NCBI RefSeq assembly: GCF_001552215.1
Contig: NZ_BCQT01000010.1
Location: 372,001 to 436,000 of the forward strand
Reading direction: 5' to 3'
DNA from: Actinomadura macra NBRC 14102
GTDB lineage: Bacteria > Actinomycetota > Actinomycetes > Streptosporangiales > Streptosporangiaceae
Length of the DNA stretch: 64,000 bases
Shown piece after piece: positions 24,374-32,286 of the stretch (the first letter of the stretch is position 1; every line of letters begins with the position of its first letter). A model generated the notes under the pieces. That model was given only the letters and a program-made list of their open reading frames with translations. It was not told the origin of the DNA and ran no database searches. The position numbers and the translations under genes are program-made.

Positions 24374-25734
24374 CCGGAACGCCTCCGGCGCCGGTCAAGC
24401 AGATCCATCTGGCCGCCCACTTCCCCGGGGTCAACAACACCACCGTCTGGTCCGACCCCCGGTCGGGCAGCCAGATCGACTTCGCGTCCTTCACCCACCT
24501 CGCGCGCACCGCCGAGCGCGGGAAGTTCGACTTCTTCTTCCTGGCCGAAGGGCTGCGGCTGCGGGAGATGAAGGGCCGCATCCACGACCTGGACGTCGCC
24601 GGACGGCCCGAGTCGCTGACCGTCCTGGCCGCGCTGTCGGCCGTCACCACGCGCCTCGGGCTCGCCGCGACCGTCAACTCCACCTTCAACGAGCCGTACG
24701 AGGTGGCGCGGCGGCTGGCCACCCTCGATCACCTCAGCGGCGGCCGGGCCGCCTGGAACGTCGTGACCAGCTACGATGCGTTCACCGGCGCGAACTTCCG
24801 GCGCGGCGGGTACCTGGCCGAGGCGGACCGCTACAGCCGCGCCGCCGAGTTCCTGCACACCGCCCGCGAGCTGTGGGACTCGTGGGCGGACGGCGACCTG
24901 GTGGCCGACCCGGCGGCGGGCGAGTTCGTCCGGGCCGGGGCGGGGACGTTCGCCCACCGCGGGCGGCAGTTCGACATCGCCGGGCGGTTCAACGTGCCGC
25001 GCGGGCCGCAGGGCCACCCGGTGATCATCCAGGCGGGCGACTCGGACGAGGGCCGTGAGTTCGCCGCCGCCGACGCCGACGTGATCTTCAGCCGGCACAG
25101 CAGGCTGGAGGACGGCCGCGCCTTCTACAAGGACGTCAAGAGCCGGCTCGCCAGGCACGGGCGGCGCCCGGACGAGCTGAAGATCCTGCCCGCCGTCACC
25201 TACGTCCTCGGCGACACCGAGCAGGACGCGGCCGAGCGCGCCGCCGAGATCCGCCGCGCCCAGGTCACGCCCCGCAACGCCCTGGTGTTCCTGGAGGGGT
25301 ACTGGGGCCGCGACCTGTCCGGCTACGACCCGGACGGTCCGCTGCCCGACATCGAGCCCGATCTCGGCGAGGGCGTCTCGAAGGGCCGCGCCCAGTTCCG
25401 CGGCGACCGCGGCGAGGTCGTCCGGACGTGGCGGGCGCTGGCCGCCGAACGCGGCCTCAGCATCCGCGAACTGGTCATCGAGACCACCGGGCGGCAGACG
25501 TTCGTCGGTACCGCGCGCACGGTCGCCGACCAGATCGACGAGTTCGTGCGGACCGACGCCGCCGACGGGTTCGTCTTCGTCCCGCACCTGACCCCCGGCG
25601 GCCTCGACGACCTGGTCGACCACGTGGTGCCGCTGCTCCAGGAGAAGGGCGTGTTCCGCACCGACTACACGGGACCGACACTGCGCGACCACCTCGGCAT
25701 CGGCGGCCCGCGGGCCCGCAAGGAGGCGTCATGA
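24370..25734 (+). CDS. NtaA/SnaA/DszA-type LLM monooxygenase
   Basis: The 454-residue protein belongs to the long LLM branch that includes nitrilotriacetate monooxygenase component A, pristinamycin SnaA and dibenzothiophene-sulfone monooxygenase DszA. Visible blocks are AHFPGVNNTTVWSDP, GKFDFFFLAEGLRLR, RLATLDHLSGGRAAWNVVTSY, and VIIQAGDSDEGREFAAADADVIF. Length fits that branch. It is translationally coupled on both sides. DszA-like C-S cleavage of a sulfone or an N-substituted sulfur compound is a fair guess. Confidence 0.85.
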   Translation: MTGTPPAPVKQIHLAAHFPGVNNTTVWSDPRSGSQIDFASFTHLARTAERGKFDFFFLAEGLRLREMKGRIHDLDVAGRPESLTVLAALSAVTTRLGLAATVNSTFNEPYEVARRLATLDHLSGGRAAWNVVTSYDAFTGANFRRGGYLAEADRYSRAAEFLHTARELWDSWADGDLVADPAAGEFVRAGAGTFAHRGRQFDIAGRFNVPRGPQGHPVIIQAGDSDEGREFAAADADVIFSRHSRLEDGRAFYKDVKSRLARHGRRPDELKILPAVTYVLGDTEQDAAERAAEIRRAQVTPRNALVFLEGYWGRDLSGYDPDGPLPDIEPDLGEGVSKGRAQFRGDRGEVVRTWRALAAERGLSIRELVIETTGRQTFVGTARTVADQIDEFVRTDAADGFVFVPHLTPGGLDDLVDHVVPLLQEKGVFRTDYTGPTLRDHLGIGGPRARKEAS

Positions 25735-26942
25735 CCGGCCTGCACCTCGCCGCCGCGCTGAACGACGCCGGCTGGCACCCGGCCGCCTGGCGCGACCCGG
25801 CCGCCCGCCCGGGCGACCTCTTCACCGCCGAGTACTGGACGGGCCTCGCCGCCGAGGCCGAGCGCGGCCTGCTCGACCTCCTCACCATCGAGGACTCGCT
25901 CGGCCTCCAGTCGGCCGTCCCCGCCACGACCGACGAGCGGACCGACCAGGTGCGGGGCCGGCTGGACGCGGTGCTGCTCGCCGCGCTGCTCGCGCCCGCG
26001 ACCTCCCGGATCGGCCTGGTCCCGACCACCGACACCACGCACACCGAGCCGTTCCACGTCTCGATCGGGATCGCCTCGCTCGACCATGCCAGCCGGGGGC
26101 GTGGCGGCTGGCGGCCCCAGATCGCCGGCGCCGGGCTCACCGACGCACCGCATTTCGGGCGCCGTGTCTTCGCCGAGGCCGGCCCGGGGTGGTTCGCGAC
26201 GCCTGAGGGCAGGGAGCTCGCCGCCGGGCTGCTCGCGGAGGCCGGCGAGTTCGTCGAGATCGTCCGGCGGCTGTGGGACAGCTGGGAGGACGACGCGGAG
26301 ATCCGCGACGTCCCCACCGGCAGGTTCCTGGACCGGGCGAAGGTGCACTACATCGACTTCGAGGGCGACCATCTCGGCGTGCGCGGACCCTCGATCACGC
26401 CGCGCCCGCCGCAGGGCCAGCCGCCGGTCGCCGTGCTCGCCCACGACACCGGCCCCTACGAGTTCGCCGCCCGCGGCGCCGACATCGTCTACGTCACCCC
26501 GCAGTCGCGGCCGGACACCGTGGACATCGTCGCGCGGGTGCGGGCGGCCGAGCGCGCCGTCGGACGGTCCGGCGCACCGCTCAAGGTCCTGGCCGACCTG
26601 GTGGTGTTCCTCGACGAGACGCCCGGCGGTGCGGCGTCCCGCAAGGCCCGGCTGGACGACCTGGACGGCGCCGCGCTCGCGTCCGACGCCGAGATCTTCA
26701 CCGGCACGCCCGGCGAGCTGGCCGACCTCCTGCTCGACCGGCGCGAGGCGGGCCTCGACGGGTTCCGGCTGCGGCCCGGCGTCCTGCCCGCCGACCTGGC
26801 CGGCATCACCCGGGGGCTGGTGCCCGTCCTCCAGGAGCGCGGCGCGTTCCGCACCGCCTACGAGGCGACGACGCTGCGCGGCCACTTCGGCCTGGCGCGT
26901 CCCGCCGACCGCTACTCCGTCCCGACCGGGAGGCGACCATGA
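25731..26942 (+). CDS. Divergent NtaA-like LLM monooxygenase
   Basis: The 403-residue product is a shorter, more divergent relative of the preceding gene: HLAAALNDAGWHPAAW, LLDLLTIEDSLGLQ, LVPTTDTTHTEPFHVSIGIASLDH, and a C-terminal LDGFRLRPGVLPADL block. The usual S-G-G-R stretch after LDH is S-R-G-R-G-G. ATG 25731 overlaps the upstream stop, as does its own stop with the next start. The substrate is unknown, but it probably acts in the same pathway. Confidence 0.78.
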   Translation: MTGLHLAAALNDAGWHPAAWRDPAARPGDLFTAEYWTGLAAEAERGLLDLLTIEDSLGLQSAVPATTDERTDQVRGRLDAVLLAALLAPATSRIGLVPTTDTTHTEPFHVSIGIASLDHASRGRGGWRPQIAGAGLTDAPHFGRRVFAEAGPGWFATPEGRELAAGLLAEAGEFVEIVRRLWDSWEDDAEIRDVPTGRFLDRAKVHYIDFEGDHLGVRGPSITPRPPQGQPPVAVLAHDTGPYEFAARGADIVYVTPQSRPDTVDIVARVRAAERAVGRSGAPLKVLADLVVFLDETPGGAASRKARLDDLDGAALASDAEIFTGTPGELADLLLDRREAGLDGFRLRPGVLPADLAGITRGLVPVLQERGAFRTAYEATTLRGHFGLARPADRYSVPTGRRP

Positions 26943-28108
26943 CGCCGCTGTCCGTCCTCGACCTCGCGCCCATCCCCGCGGGCGGCACCGCGCGCGGCGC
27001 CGTGCACAACACCCTCGACCTCGCGCGGCGCACCGAGGCCGCCGGCTACCACCGGTACTGGCTCGCCGAGCACCACCTCGCGCCCGGCGTGGCCAGTTCG
27101 GCGCCGCAGATCCTCATCGCGGCGGTCGCCGCCGCGACCTCCCGGATCCGGGTCGGGTCCGGCGCGGTGCAGACCGGGCACTGGACGCCGCTGTCGATCG
27201 TCGAGCAGTTCGGCACGATCGACGCCCTGTACCCGGGGCGGATCGATGTCGGTCTCGGCCGCTCCGGGCAGCGGCGCGCCGAGGCGGCGGCGCAGGTCAA
27301 GGAGGCGGCGCGGGCCGGCGCGCCGAGCCCTCCCCCGCGCGACCCCGCCGTCGTGGACGGCCTGCTCATCCCCCCGCCGTTCGACTTCGCGCAGCTGGCG
27401 CGGTCGCCGGCGTTCGCGGTGCACGCGGCCCTGTTGCAGCAACCCGGCGCCGAATCCCCCGGCTTCGCCGACGTGGTCGACCAGATCGTCGCGCTGCTGG
27501 AGGGCACCCTCCGCCACGAGGGCCGGGAGGCGCACGCCAACCCCGGCGAGGGCGCCGAGCTGGCGCTGTGGATCCTGGGCAGCAGCGGCGGCGAGAGCGC
27601 GCGGGTCGCGGGCGAGCGCGGCCTGCCGTTCGCGGCGAACTACCACGTCAGCCCGTCCAACGTGCTGGACGCCGTGAACGCCTACCGGGAGGCGTTCGTC
27701 GCGTCCAAGACGCTGGACGAGCCGTACGTCGTCGTCTCGGCCGACGTGGTCGTGGCGCCCACCGACGAGGAGGCGCGGCACCTTGCCACGCCCTACGGCC
27801 TGTGGGTGCGCAGCATCCGGTCGGGGCTCGGCGCGATACCGTTCCCCACGCCCGCGCAGGCCGCCGCGCACGAGTGGAGCCCCGAGGATCTCGACCTCGT
27901 CGCCGACAGGATCGAGACCCAGTTCGTCGGCGCACCCGCAACGGTCGCGGCCAAACTGGAGACCCTGCGCCGCGTCACCGGAGCGGACGAGCTGCTGGTG
28001 ACCACCATCACCCACGACCACGCCCACCGGGTCCGCTCCTACGAGCTGCTCGCCGAGGAGTGGACCCGCTACCCCGCCGCCGCGCAGACCGCGTTGTCGA
28101 CCAGCTGA
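26939..28108 (+). CDS. MsnO8-type LLM monooxygenase
   Basis: The 389-residue LLM protein starts with SVLDLAPIPAG, continues GYHRYWLAEHHLAPGVASSAPQ, RIRVGSGAVQTGHWTPLSIVEQFGTIDALYPGRIDVGLGRS (family blocks), and later has GSSGGESARVAGERGLPFAANYHVSP. This pattern is that of the MsnO8-like subgroup often named only as luciferase family oxidoreductase. It closes the sulfur island; the next gene is convergent. Length is somewhat above the ~330-residue average because of an insert at about residues 115-160 rich in Ala and Pro. Confidence 0.83.
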   Translation: MTPLSVLDLAPIPAGGTARGAVHNTLDLARRTEAAGYHRYWLAEHHLAPGVASSAPQILIAAVAAATSRIRVGSGAVQTGHWTPLSIVEQFGTIDALYPGRIDVGLGRSGQRRAEAAAQVKEAARAGAPSPPPRDPAVVDGLLIPPPFDFAQLARSPAFAVHAALLQQPGAESPGFADVVDQIVALLEGTLRHEGREAHANPGEGAELALWILGSSGGESARVAGERGLPFAANYHVSPSNVLDAVNAYREAFVASKTLDEPYVVVSADVVVAPTDEEARHLATPYGLWVRSIRSGLGAIPFPTPAQAAAHEWSPEDLDLVADRIETQFVGAPATVAAKLETLRRVTGADELLVTTITHDHAHRVRSYELLAEEWTRYPAAAQTALSTS

Positions 28109-28196
28109 AGGGAGGCCCTGTCCTGGGCCCCCTGCTGATCGTCGCCGAACCCGCAGGTGGAGACGGCGACGGTCGCGGCGCGCCGGCCGTCCGCGC

Positions 28197-29855
28197 TCAC
28201 CCCGGACTCGGAGACCACACCGAGACTGGAACCGCCGTGGAACCAGACCCCGCGCGGATGGCGTCCACGTCGCGTTGCAGCTCGCGCTGCGCGTAGGGGC
28301 GTCCGGGAGCGGCGCAGTTCAGGTCCGCGGCCGGCAGGGCGCCGGTGCGCAGGTAGGCGTTGACGGCCCGGTCCGCGCAGGGAACGGGCGTCAGGCCGTC
28401 GACACCGCGCCCGAACACGCCGTGCGAGCGGATGTCCGCCGAGATCATGCGTGAGCCTTCCAGCTTGCGATGCAGGGCGACCGCACCGGTGTAAGGGACG
28501 TTGTTGTCGCGCCTGGCCTGGAGGAGCAGCAAGGGCACGCGGTTGCCGATCGCGACGCCGGGCTCGCGGGGCGCGGTCTTCCAGAACGGGCACGGGAAGA
28601 TGCCGTTGGCCGTCGCCGCGAACACCGGCTGGGTGCGGCGCGCGTTCTCGATATTCCGCCAGTACCGCTCCGGATCGGACGGCCATCCCCCGGCCGGCCA
28701 GCCACCGTCGCCGCACAGGAAAGCGTTGCCGCTGTTGAACAGGTTGTCCAGCTCCGGGGTCGGCTTGTTGAAAAGTTCGAGCCACATGCGCAGCTCGGGG
28801 ACGGGCTGGACGTCCTGACCGGCGGCGGCGTCCACCAGGTTGCGGACGCTCCTGGCGAGGACGGGGTTGCTCTCCTCGTTGGCGACGAGCTGGCGCAGGA
28901 CGAGGCCCAGCGCACTCGCGTCGAGCGTGAAGTCGCCGAACCGGAGCGGCCCCCCGTCCACCGTGGAGACCACCCGCTCGACGCTCGTCCGGACCTGGCG
29001 GGGTGTGGCGCCGAGCTTGTACTCGTCCGAGCGCCGGGCAGTCCAGGCGGCCCATTCGTCCAGGCCCCGTTCCTGGGCCGGGCCGGCGGCTTGGAAGTTC
29101 TCGTACTGCGTCAACGCCGGATCGGTGACGCTGTCGATCACGATGCGGTCCGCGCGGCGGGGGAACATCTGGGTGTACACGGCGCCCAGGTCGCCGCCGT
29201 AGGAGACGCCGTAGTAGGACAGCCTGCGCTCGCCCAGGACGGCGCGGATCAGGTCCATGTCGCGGGCGACGTTACGGCTGGAGGCGTGCGGCAGCAGCGC
29301 GGCGTTGTTCCCGTGCTCGTAGCAGCGTCGCGCAGTCTCGCGGGCCGACCGCACCGACGCCTCGAACGCCTCCCGCCGGGAGTGCGTCGGCTGTGGCCGC
29401 GGGGAGGCCCCGCAGTAGATCGGCGTGCTGCGGCCGACGAAGCGGGGGTCGAAACCGATCAGGTCGTACCGGTCCGCCGCGTCCTTCATCGCGGGCTTCA
29501 TCAGCGCCGCGTACTCCAGCCCGGGGCCGCCGGGCCCGCCCGGGTTGGCCAGCAGGACGCCGCGGCGATGCGCGCGGTCCCTGGCCTCGATCCGGGAGAT
29601 CGCGAGCGTGATCGTGGGGCCGTCCGGAGCCGCGTAGTCGAGCGGCGCGGTCACCTGCGCGCACTGCGCGCCCGCCTTGGTCAGGTCCGCGGCGTCGGCC
29701 GGGCAGGCACCCCAGTCCAGATGCTGCCCGAGGTAGCGCGACAGCCCGGACGAGGGAGACCGGGGCGCCGGCACCGAGGCCCCGGCGGCCCCCGTCCAGC
29801 AGACGAGCCCGGCCACGCCGAGCGCGGTGGCCGTCGCGATGCGTGAGATGGTCAT
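28197..29855 (-). CDS. Secreted alpha/beta hydrolase, tripeptidyl aminopeptidase type
   Basis: The 552-residue precursor has a signal peptide (TISRIATATALGVAGLVCW, cleavage after AGAS). The hydrolase fold shows the oxyanion loop VLLANPGGPGGPGLEY, the nucleophile elbow YYGVSYGGDLGAVY with Ser as nucleophile, and the late acid/His pair in QARRDNNVPY and RSHGVFG. The C-terminal TAP-like domain with two or more Cys completes the S33 family. ATG 29855 is preferred because the signal peptide starts there. It releases N-terminal di- or tripeptides outside the cell. It is convergent with the sulfur island and has no clear partner. Confidence 0.85.
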   Translation of the reverse strand: MTISRIATATALGVAGLVCWTGAAGASVPAPRSPSSGLSRYLGQHLDWGACPADAADLTKAGAQCAQVTAPLDYAAPDGPTITLAISRIEARDRAHRRGVLLANPGGPGGPGLEYAALMKPAMKDAADRYDLIGFDPRFVGRSTPIYCGASPRPQPTHSRREAFEASVRSARETARRCYEHGNNAALLPHASSRNVARDMDLIRAVLGERRLSYYGVSYGGDLGAVYTQMFPRRADRIVIDSVTDPALTQYENFQAAGPAQERGLDEWAAWTARRSDEYKLGATPRQVRTSVERVVSTVDGGPLRFGDFTLDASALGLVLRQLVANEESNPVLARSVRNLVDAAAGQDVQPVPELRMWLELFNKPTPELDNLFNSGNAFLCGDGGWPAGGWPSDPERYWRNIENARRTQPVFAATANGIFPCPFWKTAPREPGVAIGNRVPLLLLQARRDNNVPYTGAVALHRKLEGSRMISADIRSHGVFGRGVDGLTPVPCADRAVNAYLRTGALPAADLNCAAPGRPYAQRELQRDVDAIRAGSGSTAVPVSVWSPSPG

Positions 29856-29969
29856 GCGTCCGATCCCATCGCCTCGCGGCCAGAAGATCATTACGGCTGG
29901 CCCTCGACTCCGGGGTAGGGCCAACCCGACCCCGCCGGTGGGGACGGTGTCCCGAGGTACAGGGCCATG

Positions 29970-30552
29970 GGGAGGGGACGCCGACTACCTGCGGCTGGGC
30001 GCGCTGGCCCCGATCAGCGGACCCTACGACCTGAGGAACGCCCAGATCCCGGCGTCCCTCGACGAAGGGGGCGCGCTCGACCCGGAGGCGTCGGCGTTCT
30101 ACCTCTCCTACGCCCTGGTGTCGTGGAACCGCCTGTTCCACCTCTACGACTCCCCCTCTGAGGCGTTCAAGGCGCCCTATGACACGAAGGTGCCCGCGCT
30201 CTTCGACGGGCAGCACGCGGAGGACGAGGTCTTCCCGCAGTTGCCCACCCGGGTGCGGGATCTGCTGACCCCGCGCTACGTCCACCGGTTCCAGCACCCG
30301 GACGCACGCCTGGACCAGGCGTTCCGCTCGGCCGACGGGACCTGCGGCTGGCGGCCACGCGTCCCGGTCAGGCTGATCGGCGCCGCCGGAGACGAGCAGG
30401 TCCCGTTCGCCAACACCACGAGCTGCCTGCGGGCGCTGCGCTCCCACGGCGCCCGCCCGTCCGTGACCGACTACGGGGCGGGCACCCGGCACTTCGGGAC
30501 CATGTACCGCGGCCTCCCCGACACCCTCCGCTGGTTCCGGACCCTGAAGTGA
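29970..30552 (+). pseudogene. 5'-truncated secreted lipase/hydrolase remnant
   Basis: About 190 codons in one frame look like real protein: DYLRLGALAPISGPYDLRN, then LSYALVSWNRLFHLYD, and VPVRLIGAAGDEQVPFANT followed by a late ADYGAGTRHFG-like His region. This matches the C-terminal half of secreted alpha/beta hydrolases, with the Asp and His but without the nucleophile half or a signal peptide. Upstream the frame runs into low-quality sequence that overlaps the 5' end of the divergent TAP gene. I read it as a decayed gene. Confidence 0.6.
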
Positions 30553-30600
30553 CATGCCGCTCGGGCACAGTTGGCGGGCGATGGCCCGGCCGCAAGGCGG

Positions 30601-30780
30601 CTAGGGCGACATGGGCCCCGCCGCGGCCGTCCCGGCGAAATCCTCGCGCCCCAGCACCGCGAGCAGCCGCAGCTTCTGGTCGCCTTCAGTGCGCGGCGGG
30701 GTGGTGAGCACGAGCAGGCCCTACGACTGGTCCCGGGTGAACAGGACCTGGCAGTCCAGGCTCCAGTGAGGGCAGCAGCG
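30601..30780 (-). pseudogene. Possible gene remnant with in-frame stop
   Basis: On the minus strand the frame reads SLDCQVLFTRDQS, a TAG stop, then GLLVLTTPPRTEGDQKLRLL and ends GPMSP-stop. The residues look protein-like on both sides of the stop, which suggests a broken gene. I cannot name the family. The rest of 30553-30846 holds nothing I can support. Confidence 0.25.
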
Positions 30781-30846
30781 TGGTCCGCACCACCGGCGGC
30801 ACGAGGTCCACCGCACGGGAAGCAGCCGGCACCCCTGGACAAACGC

Positions 30847-30862
30847 GTAACATATCGGTTAC
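30847..30862. promoter_or_regulatory. Inverted repeat at the ArsR start, probable autoregulatory operator
   Basis: GTAAC (30847-30851) and GTTAC (30858-30862) form a perfect inverted repeat with a 6-base AT-rich centre, ending 10 bases before the ArsR start codon. The short distance and lack of a ribosome site suggest a leaderless transcript. Confidence 0.5.
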
Positions 30863-30872
30863 ATATATCGCC

Positions 30873-31229
30873 ATGGACGTCTTCGGGGCCGTCGCCGACC
30901 CGGTACGCCGGCGCATCGTGACGCTGCTCGCCGGCGGTCCGCAGACCGCCGGCACGCTGGCCGCCGCGTTCCCGGAGATCAGCCGTCCGGCGGTGAGCCG
31001 GCACCTGCGGGTGCTGCGCGAGGCGGGGCTGATCGCGGCCGAGCCCGCGGGCCGGGAGCGTCGCTACAGGGCCGACCCCCGCCCCCTCCAGGAGATCGAA
31101 GGGTGGCTGGCGACCGTCCGCGGGCAGCGGTGGGAGCAGCGCCTCGACGCCCTGAGCACCGAGGTCCACCGCACCCGGCGCGACCGCGCGGCCGGGCCGC
31201 CCGTCACCGATGCAAGGAGCGCAGGATGA
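30873..31229 (+). CDS. ArsR-family transcriptional regulator
   Basis: The 118-residue winged-helix regulator has FGAVADPVRRRIVTLLAGG, TAGTLAAAF, and the recognition helix region RPAVSRHLRVLREAGLIAAE. There are no cysteines for metal sensing, so it belongs to the non-metal group that is often paired with SRPBCC proteins. The frame extends upstream to 30780, but the operator palindrome lies in that part, so ATG 30873 is preferred. It overlaps the SRPBCC gene by ATGA. Confidence 0.88.
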   Translation: MDVFGAVADPVRRRIVTLLAGGPQTAGTLAAAFPEISRPAVSRHLRVLREAGLIAAEPAGRERRYRADPRPLQEIEGWLATVRGQRWEQRLDALSTEVHRTRRDRAAGPPVTDARSAG

Positions 31230-31729
31230 CGCCCACCCCCACCGGCCGGCTGATCGCCACGGCGACCGGCACCGACCTGGAGATGACACGCGAGTTCAAG
31301 GCCACGATCGACGAGGTCTGGGCGAGCATCACCGAGCCCGAGCGCACCGCACGCTGGTTCGCGCACTGGACGGGCGAGGGCAGGCCCGGCGCCACGGTGC
31401 GACTCACGCTCATGCACGAGGAAGGCCGGCCCGAGAGCGATCTGAAGATCATCTCTTGTGAGCCCCCGCGCCGTCTTGAGGTCGAGGCCGTCGACGAGTA
31501 CGGCCGCTGGCACCTGGAGGCCCGTCTCGACGAGGCCCACGGCGTGACGACGCTGACCTTCCTCCACCACCTCGACCCCGACACGGACGTGACCTCCACC
31601 GGCCCCGGCTGGGAGTACTACCTGGACGGGCTGGCCGCGACCTTCTCCGGCAACCCCATGCCGGATTTCGACGACTACTACCCCGCCCAGAAGCCCCACT
31701 ACGAAGCACTGACCCCCGACTCGAAGTAG
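31226..31729 (+). CDS. SRPBCC (AHSA1-type) protein
   Basis: The 167-residue single-domain protein of the Bet v1-like fold has the typical start DLEMTREFKATIDEVWASITEPERTARWFAHW (block), then VRLTLMHEEG and TLTFLHHLD, ending YYLDGLAATFSG. ArsR plus AHSA1-like gene pairs are common in actinomycetes; the SRPBCC member may bind a hydrophobic ligand and is often controlled by the ArsR partner. No enzymatic activity can be inferred. Confidence 0.85.
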   Translation: MTPTPTGRLIATATGTDLEMTREFKATIDEVWASITEPERTARWFAHWTGEGRPGATVRLTLMHEEGRPESDLKIISCEPPRRLEVEAVDEYGRWHLEARLDEAHGVTTLTFLHHLDPDTDVTSTGPGWEYYLDGLAATFSGNPMPDFDDYYPAQKPHYEALTPDSK

Positions 31730-31844
31730 CCCGGAACCGCACGCGACCGGACACGGCCGAGGGGCCGTCCCGCATCCCGGAGGGCAATAGCATGAGGCTG
31801 TCCTTCGGGGGGCGACGGACGGTCATTCGAGCAGAGGTGAGTGG

Positions 31845-32231
31845 ATGTACCCGGTTCCTCATGGCGGCGCCGAGCCTGTTCTGCTGCAGATCGGCGACAT
31901 GGCCCTGACGAGCACGCACGTCATCCTCCCGTACGGGCGCTATCCGCTCCACGGCTCCACCTGGACCGTCCAGGACTCCACCCAGGTCACCGACGGCATC
32001 CCCGTCGTGGCCATCGTCCTGACGATCATCTTCGTCTGGTTCTGCCTGCTGGGCCTGCTGTTCCTGCTGATGAAGGAACGCCGCTACCTCGGTTTCGTGG
32101 CCGTCTCCGTGACCGGCCCCGGATTCCACCACACCGCGCAGTTCCCGCCGGGCCCGCAGTCGGGCTCGTGGGCCGCCCACGCGGTCGGGCAGGCCAGGGC
32201 CATCACCGCCTCCGCCCCACCCCTCGCCTAG
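31845..32231 (+). CDS. Small single-pass membrane protein, unknown function
   Basis: The 128-residue product has a beta-like N-terminal half (LTSTHVILPYGRYPLHGSTW), then one strong membrane helix at about residues 54-75 (VVAIVLTIIFVWFCLLGLLF) followed by the positive MKERR that places the C-terminus inside. I have seen this layout in actinomycete hypothetical proteins but know no role. It is flanked by the ArsR/SRPBCC pair and the convergent exporter gene and has no clear operon partner. Confidence 0.6.
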   Translation: MYPVPHGGAEPVLLQIGDMALTSTHVILPYGRYPLHGSTWTVQDSTQVTDGIPVVAIVLTIIFVWFCLLGLLFLLMKERRYLGFVAVSVTGPGFHHTAQFPPGPQSGSWAAHAVGQARAITASAPPLA

Positions 32232-32286
32232 GCGCGTCGGCTGGAGATCGCGGCAAGCAACTCGTCGCGTCCGCCGGCCACGCTTT

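Noticed and set aside
23779..25734. A 651-residue start for the NtaA-like monooxygenase
   Set aside because: The added 197 residues overlap the FMN reductase gene in another frame and lack protein-like composition; ATG 24370 overlaps the reductase stop.
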